A stretch of DNA of 20,198 bases, taken from JAFGKM01 sp964403465 (GTDB lineage: Bacteria > Ratteibacteria > UBA8468 > B48-G9 > JAFGKM01). Below the pieces are notes generated by a model, which ran no database searches, was not told the origin of the DNA, and worked only from the letters and a program-made list of their open reading frames with translations. The stretch is taken from assembly GCA_964403465.1 (NCBI GenBank), contig CAYOFY010000021.1, forward strand, positions 1-20,198, in the 5' to 3' direction. Positions 13,807 through 20,198 of this stretch are shown piece by piece (position 1 is the first letter of the stretch; every line of letters begins with the position of its first letter). The translations under genes and the position numbers were made by a program.

Positions 13807-14595
13807 ATGGATTTTGTGAAAATCGGCAGACTGAGTGTGAGCAGGGTCATCCTGGGCAGTAACCCGTTCAGCGGGTTTTCTCACCAGAGCCCTGAGAGGG
13901 ATGCCGAGATGAGACATTATTACACATGCTCAAGGATAAAGGATGTCTTAAGGAACGCGGAGGAACTGGGAATCAATACGGTTATTGCCCGCGCCGACCA
14001 CCATATCATGAGGGTTATTATGGAATACCGGGACGAAGGCGGGAAGATACAGTGGGTCGCACAGACCTGCCCGGAACTGGGGACCATTGAACGCGGAATA
14101 ATGAACGCGGTTTCAGGCGGTGCGGACGGATGTTATATCCACGGAGGCGTGATGGACTTCCTCTTCGCCAATAACAGGCTGGACGAGGTTCCCCCCGCTA
14201 TTGAAAGGATAAGGGAGGCGGGTATGCCTGCCGGGATAGCGGCGCATAACCCGAAGGTCATTGAGTGGGCGGAAAAAAACCTGGACGTGGATTTCTACAT
14301 GTGCTCTTACTACAATCCAACGCTGAGGGAAAAGGACCCGGAACACAAATCAGGCCTGACCGAGTACTTCGGCGCAGATGACAGGAACACGATGGTAGCG
14401 TTGATAGGGAAACTGAAAAAGCCGGCAATTCATTACAAGGTGATGGCAGCGGGAAGGAATAACCCCGAAGAAGCCATCTCCTTTGTCGCTGAACATCTCA
14501 GGCCGCAGGATGCGGTATGCATAGGCGTCTACCCCAAGGACAGGCCCGATATGCTCAGGGAAAACGTGGCCCTTCTTCAGAAACACCTTCCTTGA
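13807..14595 (+). CDS. TIM-barrel-like protein, aldo/keto-reductase-related, unknown
   Basis: A 262-residue soluble protein of uncertain function. Recognisable stretches are LGSNPFSGFSHQ (16-27), YIHGG (110-114), GIAAHNPKVIEWAE (about 143-156) and YMCSYYNPTLREKDPEH (164-180). The GIAAHNP..VI.WA segment resembles the GISSHNP..V..A motif of aldo/keto reductases, and the alternating pattern fits a TIM barrel. However, the Asp-Tyr-Lys-His tetrad of true AKRs is not obvious, so it may be a non-reductase relative. I recall similar proteins in Planctomycetes-like genomes next to sugar-catabolic genes. The start has CAGGGGGG about 6 bases upstream. The next gene follows after 20 bases, so the two are likely an operon. 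Confidence 0.75.
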   Translation: MDFVKIGRLSVSRVILGSNPFSGFSHQSPERDAEMRHYYTCSRIKDVLRNAEELGINTVIARADHHIMRVIMEYRDEGGKIQWVAQTCPELGTIERGIMNAVSGGADGCYIHGGVMDFLFANNRLDEVPPAIERIREAGMPAGIAAHNPKVIEWAEKNLDVDFYMCSYYNPTLREKDPEHKSGLTEYFGADDRNTMVALIGKLKKPAIHYKVMAAGRNNPEEAISFVAEHLRPQDAVCIGVYPKDRPDMLRENVALLQKHLP

Positions 14596-14615
14596 CAGGA
14601 AAAGGATACCGTCAC

Positions 14616-15824
14616 ATGGCAGGGATTGAAAGTATAGAAAACGAGGTCATCCTTCACGGACGCAGGAACAACCAGGCGTGGTTTGAACCCCACATGGAGG
14701 TAATCCCGGCGAAAAAAGGAAGGCCAGCCGAGATATTTATCCGCGTGACGCTTCTGACCGGCGGGGACATAGGACCGCAAATGTTCCTGAGAAGCAGGGA
14801 CGCGGGAAGGACATGGTCAAACCCTGTTCTCTGCCAGAACTGGTACAAGATACCCGTGCAGGACCACATCTTTGAAGAGCCGTGGTTCGGGCTTCAATAC
14901 CACAGCAAGACGGACAGACTTGTCGCTATCTGCCAGACACATTTTGTGCGGGACAAGGATACCGACGTGGACCAGAAGAACGAGGAGCACGTCCTGCATT
15001 CCGGGATGAAGGGGTGCATCGGATATTCGTTATGGAATCCTGACAGGGAGGACTTTGAGCCGTGGAAAAGGATGGAACTGCCCGGGAACCTCTGCCTGGG
15101 TATTTACTACAACGGACAGAAACACGAGATGGAAGACGGAACAATCCTTATTCCGGGCTATTATTGCGGGCCGTTCAGGAGCGGTGAAGAGGAATCTTAT
15201 TCAGCGGTAACTGTTCTGAGATGCCGCTTTGACGGTACCGACCTGCATTATGTTGAACACGGAAGCGTTCATACGGTGAGGGAATCAGCGGGACTGCACG
15301 AGCCGTCCATGGTTTGTTTCCGCGGCAGGTATTTCATGACAGTCAGGCATAATCTCAGGGCATACGTCGCCGTGAGCGAAGACGGCCTGCACTTCGGGGA
15401 ACTGACACCCTGGAGGTTTGATGACGGGAAGGATCTGGGCAATTACAATACCCAGCAGCACTGGTTGAGCCACGGGGACGGGCTTTATCTCGTCTATAAC
15501 CGGAGGAACAAACTGGAGGGGGGAGTGTGGAGAAGCAGGGCGCCGCTTTTCATGGCGCAGGTGGATACGGAAGGGCTGTGCGTCCTGAGGGATACGGAAG
15601 TGATTGTTTTCCCGGAAAAGGGTGCGAGGATGGGCAACTTCTGCATCGCCGACGTTTCCGAAAACCAGACGTTCGTTGTGACAGGGGAATGGCTTCAGGG
15701 ATGTTTTCCTCACTCCGAACCGGGAAGGAGGTTCTTCTGGGCTGAGCAATTTGGCAGCGATTCCTTTTTCAATTACATGCAGTACATCGGAGATCTCCTC
15801 CTGGCAAGAATCCTCTGGGATTGA
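14616..15824 (+). CDS. BNR/sialidase-like beta-propeller protein
   Basis: A 402-residue protein of the sialidase-like beta-propeller group. It has a clear Asp-box, SRDAGRTW (60-67), and a weaker one, SEDGLHF (254-260); other family-like stretches are GLHEPSMVCFRGRYFMTVRHN and LSHGDGLYLVYNRRN. No signal peptide is visible: the N-terminus MAGIESIENEVILHGRR is polar, so it is probably cytoplasmic, unlike secreted sialidases. An upstream ATG at 14517 would overlap the previous gene by 79 bases. The start at 14616, with AAAGGA 9 bases before it, is preferred. Actual sialidase activity is not supported: the arginine triad could not be placed. The gene is in a tight pair with the TIM-barrel-like gene. 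Confidence 0.8.
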   Translation: MAGIESIENEVILHGRRNNQAWFEPHMEVIPAKKGRPAEIFIRVTLLTGGDIGPQMFLRSRDAGRTWSNPVLCQNWYKIPVQDHIFEEPWFGLQYHSKTDRLVAICQTHFVRDKDTDVDQKNEEHVLHSGMKGCIGYSLWNPDREDFEPWKRMELPGNLCLGIYYNGQKHEMEDGTILIPGYYCGPFRSGEEESYSAVTVLRCRFDGTDLHYVEHGSVHTVRESAGLHEPSMVCFRGRYFMTVRHNLRAYVAVSEDGLHFGELTPWRFDDGKDLGNYNTQQHWLSHGDGLYLVYNRRNKLEGGVWRSRAPLFMAQVDTEGLCVLRDTEVIVFPEKGARMGNFCIADVSENQTFVVTGEWLQGCFPHSEPGRRFFWAEQFGSDSFFNYMQYIGDLLLARILWD

Positions 15825-15924
15825 TTGGACAAATCGGCCTGAAAATAATATCATTCCTGTTATTGCTGTATATCCTAATGAGTAAAAAGCCGTCCGGAAA
15901 AATAAATTGTCAGTAGACACAGTG

Positions 15925-15987
15925 TTGTCATTGCGAGCGACCGGAGGGAGCGTGGCAATCTCATGGGATAGAAAATACTCGCAATGA
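15925..15987 (+). repeat. Palindromic intergenic repeat, second and decayed copy
   Basis: Same family as 5051-5124: it opens with TTGTCATTGCGAG (15925-15937) and closes with CTCGCAATGA (15978-15987), giving a perfect 10-bp terminal stem. The inner part GTGGCAATCTCATGGGAT matches the other copy read on the opposite strand, but its right half is worn. It sits in the 193-base spacer before the UROD-like gene. The rest of that spacer shows no clear promoter or terminator. Confidence 0.75.
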
Positions 15988-16017
15988 AGACGTGGTTGAG
16001 GAAAAGGAGAGGAGGAC

Positions 16018-17148
16018 ATGACTGAGAGAGAGAGGTATGTCAAGGGGCTCTTGTTCGAGAAGGTTGACAGGGTTCACTTCTGGCCCGGCGGACCGAGGGA
16101 GTCAACGCTGAAAAGGTGGAGGTCGGAAGGGTTGCCGGAAAAAGGAGACTGGTTTGAACATTTGTGCAGGGAGATAGGAGTTGTGCGGGAGAAGAGCAGG
16201 CAGAAGAGGATGGACCCAAAGATATCCTTCAGGATGATGCCGGAGTTTGAAGAAAAAGTGCTTGAGCACAAGGACGGGCATTACCTGGTTCAGGACTGGC
16301 AGGGGGCGGTTGTTGAGATTGCCGACAATTTTGATCTGACCTACCTCAGGGCTGCAAAGGATTTTGTTACGAGAAAGTGGCACAAGTTTCCCGTGGAAAA
16401 TGCGAAGGACTGGGAGGAGATGAAGAAAAGGTATAACCCGCATGACCCTGCAAGAACTGCTTCTAACATCATGAAGATAGGGCAGAGGGTGAAAAACAGG
16501 GATTATGAGATGTCAATAGGTTTTTCCGGTCCTTTCTGGCAGCTGCGCGACTGGTGCGGTTTTGAAAACCTCTGCATGCTCATGGCGACGGAGCCGGATT
16601 TCGTGATGGAGATGGTTGAATTCTGGAAAAATTTTGTTCTCACTCTTCTGGACAGGGTAACGGAGCATATAGTCTTTGATTCTGTTCTGTTTAACGAGGA
16701 TATGGCCTACAAGGAAAAGAGCATGATTTCCCCTGCCATGGTAAGAAAATTCCTGATGCCCGTATGGAGCGCCTGGTCCGAAAAGATAAAGGCGAGCGGC
16801 TGCAGGATAGTCATGGTTGATTCCGACGGGTACATAGGCGAACTGATTCCCCTGTGGATAGAATCGGGCATCAACTGCTGTGTTCCCCTGGAGGTTGCCG
16901 CCGGCAACGATATAGTGGAATACAGGAAACTCTACGGCAGGAAGATGGCATACGGCGGCGGTATAGACAAGCGTGCCATAGCAAAGGGCGGAAAGATAAT
17001 GGAGCAGGAGGTTTACAGGGTTGTCCCACCTCTTCTCAAGGACGGCGGGTATCTCCCCGGCTGCGACCACGGCGTTCCGCCGGATATTTCCTGGCAGAAT
17101 TTCATAGAATACTCAAGGTTGCTTGCCATGTTGCAAGGATGGTTATAA
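16018..17148 (+). CDS. Uroporphyrinogen decarboxylase-like (UROD/MtaA/CmuA superfamily) protein
   Basis: A 376-residue member of the UROD-fold superfamily, which includes haem-pathway UROD and corrinoid methyltransferases of the MtaA/CmuA type. Recognisable parts are RERYVKGLLFEKVDRV at the start, VLFNEDMAYKEKSMISPAMVRKFL in the middle, YGGGIDKRAI (about 312-321), and the C-terminal GGYLPGCDHGVPPDI (343-357). The C350-H351 pair near the end is like metal-binding positions of the methyltransferase branch. The N-terminus lacks the canonical RQAGRYLPEY of true HemE, so haem synthesis is unlikely. SD GGAGAGGAGG precedes the ATG. It converges on rpoD with only four bases between stop codons and no terminator between. 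Confidence 0.85.
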   Translation: MTERERYVKGLLFEKVDRVHFWPGGPRESTLKRWRSEGLPEKGDWFEHLCREIGVVREKSRQKRMDPKISFRMMPEFEEKVLEHKDGHYLVQDWQGAVVEIADNFDLTYLRAAKDFVTRKWHKFPVENAKDWEEMKKRYNPHDPARTASNIMKIGQRVKNRDYEMSIGFSGPFWQLRDWCGFENLCMLMATEPDFVMEMVEFWKNFVLTLLDRVTEHIVFDSVLFNEDMAYKEKSMISPAMVRKFLMPVWSAWSEKIKASGCRIVMVDSDGYIGELIPLWIESGINCCVPLEVAAGNDIVEYRKLYGRKMAYGGGIDKRAIAKGGKIMEQEVYRVVPPLLKDGGYLPGCDHGVPPDISWQNFIEYSRLLAMLQGWL

Positions 17149-17152
17149 CTGA

Positions 17153-18331
17153 TTATCTGAAGACGCCGGCTTCAAATACGCCGTCCATGAAGAGTTTCAG
17201 TTTCTCGCTGCGGCAGGAATTTTTGAGTTTCTGGATGGCCTTCGCTTCTATCTGGCGTATCCTTTCCCTGGTGAGTTGAAACGAGTTTCCCACCTCTTCA
17301 AGTGTCCTCGGGAAACCTTCATCGTCCAGTCCGAATCTCAGACGTATAATCTTCTCTTCCCGGTCGTCAAGAATCATGAGGGCTTTTTCAAGTTCTTCCC
17401 TGAGCAGGGCGTGCTTGGCATGCCTGAGAGGGTCGGGATTCTCTATGTCTTCAATAAAATCGCCTATGGTGGTTCTTTCGTCATCGCCGACAGGCATATC
17501 AAGGGAAACAGGGTCGGGTCTCATTGACTTCTTTATTGTCTTCACCTTGTTCACGGACAGGTGCATCTTCTTTGCTATGTCCTCGTTTGTCGGCTCGTCA
17601 TGCCTTGCCTGGGAGAGGTTTGCCTCTATCTTTTTCACCTTGTTTATCTTCTCAATCATATGCACAGGTATCCTTATGGTGGAGGAATGGTCTGCTATCG
17701 CCCTGGTGATAGCCTGCCTTATCCACCATGTTGCGTATGTGCTGAACTTGAAGCCTGTCCTGTACTTGAACTTCTCAACCGCCTTCATAAGCCCGATATT
17801 CCCTTCCTGTATGAGGTCAAGTATGGAAAGTTTCGGGTTGCTGTACCTCTTTGCGATGTTTATCACCAGGCGAAGGTTGGAACTTATCAGTCTTGACCTC
17901 AGTTCATAGAGTTCAATCTCGCATTTTTCGCAGTATCTCCTGCTTATGGTTTTTTGCCTGTGGAATTGTTGCAGCCTGCCCTTGCAACACTCAATTCCCT
18001 TGGCTATGGAAACCTCTTCCGCGTGCGTCAGCAGGTTAAATGTGCCCGCGCCTTTCAGATAGGATCGTAGCGGGTTTCTTGCCTCGTCGGTATCTATCCT
18101 CTTCTCTTTTTCAACGGGAAACGGCTCTTCCTCGTCTATGTCTATATCCCATGAGTCCAGTTCGTCAAAAAGTCCTATTATTTCTTCCTGGTTGGTCATT
18201 TCCATGGGCAGGATATCGTTGATTTCATCCCACGAGAGATGCTTTTTCTTCTTCCCCAGCGCTATAATCTCCTGGATTTTCTGGCCTTTCTCATTCTTGG
18301 AAAGCCTTCCCTTTTTCATCTTCTTTCGCAT
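17153..18331 (-). CDS. rpoD: Primary RNA polymerase sigma factor, sigma70/SigA
   Basis: Housekeeping sigma factor, 392 residues, a compact form without the large E. coli non-conserved region. Region 1.1 is about 15-65 (HLSWDEINDILP, then DELDSWDIDI), region 1.2 about 83-115 (DEARNPLRSYLKGAG), region 2 about 148-215 (NLRLVINIAKRY, LDLIQEGNIGLMKAVEKF, FSTYATWWIRQAITRAI), region 3 about 216-300, and region 4 with LRFGL and the helix-turn-helix TLEEVGNSFQLTRERIRQIE. Between regions 1.2 and 2 there is an unusual four-cysteine stretch (C115, C116, C134, C137). The start has AAGGAG 7 bases upstream, made of the last codons of dnaG, whose stop lies four bases before the rpoD ATG. Translation is therefore probably coupled. 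Confidence 0.97.
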   Translation of the reverse strand: MRKKMKKGRLSKNEKGQKIQEIIALGKKKKHLSWDEINDILPMEMTNQEEIIGLFDELDSWDIDIDEEEPFPVEKEKRIDTDEARNPLRSYLKGAGTFNLLTHAEEVSIAKGIECCKGRLQQFHRQKTISRRYCEKCEIELYELRSRLISSNLRLVINIAKRYSNPKLSILDLIQEGNIGLMKAVEKFKYRTGFKFSTYATWWIRQAITRAIADHSSTIRIPVHMIEKINKVKKIEANLSQARHDEPTNEDIAKKMHLSVNKVKTIKKSMRPDPVSLDMPVGDDERTTIGDFIEDIENPDPLRHAKHALLREELEKALMILDDREEKIIRLRFGLDDEGFPRTLEEVGNSFQLTRERIRQIEAKAIQKLKNSCRSEKLKLFMDGVFEAGVFR

Positions 18332-18335
18332 CGGT

Positions 18336-20069
18336 TCACTCCTTTTTCAGTTCAATCAGCAAATCCTGTATCTTTTCAACCTCTTCGTTGTAAGGAACAC
18401 CCGTATCCTTTTTCTCGCTTATCCTCTTCTTGATGTCGTCAACCTGCCTGCATATGCATGACTTGTGAATCTTCCTGAGGCAGTCCTGGAAGATCTGCTG
18501 TTTTTTTTCGACATCGGGAAAATTTTCTTTCAGCGATGTCCATGAAATCCATCTGCCAGTGTCTTCGTCAACGTTGCTGATGAGGTTCGCCGGGGTAATC
18601 TCTATGTTGTTCTTAAGCAGTTCCTTTGATGTCTGTGACACAATCTCCATCCTCTGGCTCAGGTATCCTTCCCATTCAAGAAACGGTTCCCAGTAATCAT
18701 TCCCGGAGAGCAGGATCTCCAGCAGAAGGTTTTCCGCATGGGCGTTCGGGGAAAAGGATTTCTTCTCGGTTTCCGGAACATCCGCGGTTTCCCTGGTATC
18801 GGGCATATAGCTCTCTATGAGGGATTCTTTCAGGTCTATCTTCCTTGAGAGTATCCTGATATACTCGGATTTTTCAATCCCGTCAGGTATCAGGGAGATG
18901 AGTTTCATGGCCTCTCTTGCGATTGAAGATTTGCCTTTCGGCGTGTTCACATCGTTTCTCCGGGATTCAACGGCGAGCACAAAATCAAGAAAATCCACAG
19001 ACTTGCCCATCACTTTCTTAAAAGCATCCATGCCGTACTCATCAACAAATTTGTCAGGGTCAAAACCTGCAGGCAAGAGGCATATCTTTGTTTCAAACCC
19101 CTTGCGGAGAACATTTTCAAGGTTCCTTAAACTTGCTTTTATGCCGGCCTCGTCGGAGTCAAAGACGAGGAGTATCTTTTCGGTGAATCTTCTCAGGAGC
19201 CGCAGGTGTATGTCGGTCAGGGATGTGCCCATGGGCGCAACGCAGTTTTCAATGCCGTTCATGTGCATCCTGAGGACGTCAAAATAACCCTCAACGATAA
19301 GAACGAAGTTCTTCTCCTTCACCGCGGATTTTGCCCAGTTCAGCCCGTAGAGCAACCGGCCCTTGCTGAACACCGCGTTTTCTCCCGTGTTCAGATACTT
19401 GGGCAGGTGTTCGTCGTCAAGCGCCCTTCCTCCGAACCCGGCAATCTTTCCCTGGAAATCAAAGATGGGGAACATTACCCTGTTTCTGAAGCTGTCAGCA
19501 CCTTCGGTATTCACCAGTCCCGCCCTGACAAAATCATCCCTGTCAAGTTTGTTTTCAACCGTCTTTTTCAGCAGGAAATCCCTGGAGTTCGGCGCAAAGC
19601 CGATGCCGAAACGGTTTATTTCCGAATCCGTAATGTTTCTTCCAGAGAGGTATTCTGCAGCCCTCTTGCCCTGCTGGGAGAGAAGCGCCTCCCTGTAGCA
19701 GCGAGCGGCAAATTCGTTGGCTCCAACCAGCCTTTCCCTTTTCTCCTCGTCCGCGGGCCGGTATCCCGACAAATCTATCTTGATCCCTGCCTTGCCTGCT
19801 GCCATCGCGGCGGCCTGGGGGAACGGCAGATTTTCAACAAGCATGAGGAACTTTATTACATTGCCCCCGATTCCGCAACCGAAACAGTGAAAAATCTGTT
19901 TTTCCCTGTTCACGATAAAAGAGGGCGTTTTCTCCTCGTGGAACGGACACAATGCCTTGAAGTTCTTGCCCGACTTTTTCAGGGAAACGTATTCTGATAT
20001 GACTTCTGCGATGTCAAGTTTAGCGGTTATGTTGTCCAGCTGCGAGGATGAAATAAACTCCTTCACCAT
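18336..20069 (-). CDS. dnaG: DNA primase
   Basis: Synthesises RNA primers at the replication fork. It is 577 residues, normal for DnaG. The N-terminal CHC2 zinc finger has C41, H44, C62 and C65 (CPFHEEKTPSF then FHCFGCGIGG). The TOPRIM domain has VEGYFDV with Glu260, and DSDEAG (304-309) with the metal-binding aspartates. A divergent C-terminal part of about 130 residues would be the helicase-binding domain. Longer in-frame starts would run into the promoter at 20113-20141. The start at 20069 (MVKEFISSSQLDNITAKLDI) gives the family's normal N-terminus and has GGTGGG about 10 bases before it. Order dnaG-rpoD is the macromolecular-synthesis operon; rpsU, if present, would lie beyond the window edge. 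Confidence 0.96.
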   Translation of the reverse strand: MVKEFISSSQLDNITAKLDIAEVISEYVSLKKSGKNFKALCPFHEEKTPSFIVNREKQIFHCFGCGIGGNVIKFLMLVENLPFPQAAAMAAGKAGIKIDLSGYRPADEEKRERLVGANEFAARCYREALLSQQGKRAAEYLSGRNITDSEINRFGIGFAPNSRDFLLKKTVENKLDRDDFVRAGLVNTEGADSFRNRVMFPIFDFQGKIAGFGGRALDDEHLPKYLNTGENAVFSKGRLLYGLNWAKSAVKEKNFVLIVEGYFDVLRMHMNGIENCVAPMGTSLTDIHLRLLRRFTEKILLVFDSDEAGIKASLRNLENVLRKGFETKICLLPAGFDPDKFVDEYGMDAFKKVMGKSVDFLDFVLAVESRRNDVNTPKGKSSIAREAMKLISLIPDGIEKSEYIRILSRKIDLKESLIESYMPDTRETADVPETEKKSFSPNAHAENLLLEILLSGNDYWEPFLEWEGYLSQRMEIVSQTSKELLKNNIEITPANLISNVDEDTGRWISWTSLKENFPDVEKKQQIFQDCLRKIHKSCICRQVDDIKKRISEKKDTGVPYNEEVEKIQDLLIELKKE

Positions 20070-20112
20070 ATGGTCGTATCCCACCTTTAATCTCAATATC
20101 TGCAATTGAAAG

Positions 20113-20141
20113 GTTATACCCGCCGCTTTTTGATATGTCAA
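20113..20141 (-). promoter_or_regulatory. Strong sigma70-type promoter of dnaG-rpoD
   Basis: On the minus strand a perfect TTGACA -35 (20141-20136) is followed after exactly 17 bases by TATAAC (20118-20113), one base off TATAAT. The leader to the dnaG start is about 40 bases. This also supports the short dnaG start. Confidence 0.75.
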
Positions 20142-20198
20142 GGGAAGGTTGGAGCCCGTGTCGCAAAAAAACACACGGCCATTTCTTGACAAATCAAA

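Noticed and set aside
19206..19997. 263-codon plus-strand open frame opposite dnaG
   Set aside because: It is the antisense of conserved dnaG, including the TOPRIM and zinc-finger regions.
20156..20178. Inverted repeat CCGTGT/ACACGG with an A-rich loop upstream of the dnaG promoter
   Set aside because: The T-run (minus strand) lies inside the loop and not after the stem, so it is not a normal intrinsic terminator, and the stem is only 6 bp.

Overview
The window reads as a piece of a metagenome-assembled genome from an uncultivated, probably anaerobic Gram-negative bacterium. Three things point that way: a scaffold gap of exactly 100 Ns, a four-subunit 2-oxoacid:ferredoxin oxidoreductase, and several families of short palindromic intergenic repeats. 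Frequent AGG (Arg) and ATA (Ile) codons and the gene families present fit lineages such as Omnitrophota, Nitrospirota or Planctomycetota, but the sequence alone does not settle the phylum. Gene density is high, with no gene-free stretch above about 200 bases apart from the N gap.

Layout. 1-1150: 3' part of a GlcD-type FAD-linked oxidase. 1233-1667 (minus): small two-TM protein. 1827-3008: prolyl-tRNA synthetase with no room for the bacterial INS editing domain. 3005-3700: membrane protein cut by the N gap. 3805-8449: por operon (gamma, delta, a small unknown membrane/coiled-coil protein, alpha, beta). The beta gene carries a complete 366-residue intein with a LAGLIDADG homing endonuclease, inserted in the thiamine-pyrophosphate/Mg loop. 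8566-10206: CstA-family transporter. 10283-12193: transketolase. 12103-12654 (minus): GH4 glycosidase remnant that breaks off at the transketolase stop codon. 12824-13756: DUF6485-like Cys-rich protein and pyrF. 13807-15824: TIM-barrel-like protein and a BNR/sialidase-like protein. 16018-17148: uroporphyrinogen-decarboxylase-like protein. 17153-20069 (minus): dnaG-rpoD operon behind a strong sigma70-type promoter.

How the genes fit together. The por genes interconvert pyruvate (or a related 2-oxoacid) plus CoA with acetyl-CoA, CO2 and reduced ferredoxin. The next gene downstream, cstA, belongs to a family that includes pyruvate and peptide importers, and transketolase supplies pentose-phosphate carbon rearrangement, so 3.8-12.2 kb is a central-carbon block. 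The GH4 remnant, sialidase-like, TIM-barrel-like and UROD-like genes may be what is left of a sugar-derivative catabolic locus. dnaG and rpoD form the core of the macromolecular-synthesis operon.

The most notable feature is the PorB intein. It is AT-rich compared with its host gene, has all the splicing and endonuclease motifs, and makes an essential anaerobic FeS/TPP enzyme dependent on protein splicing. Around it, dispersed repeats have inserted into the same operon. One supplies the last codons and stop of porB, and another sits nested inside one of two copies of a spacer element.
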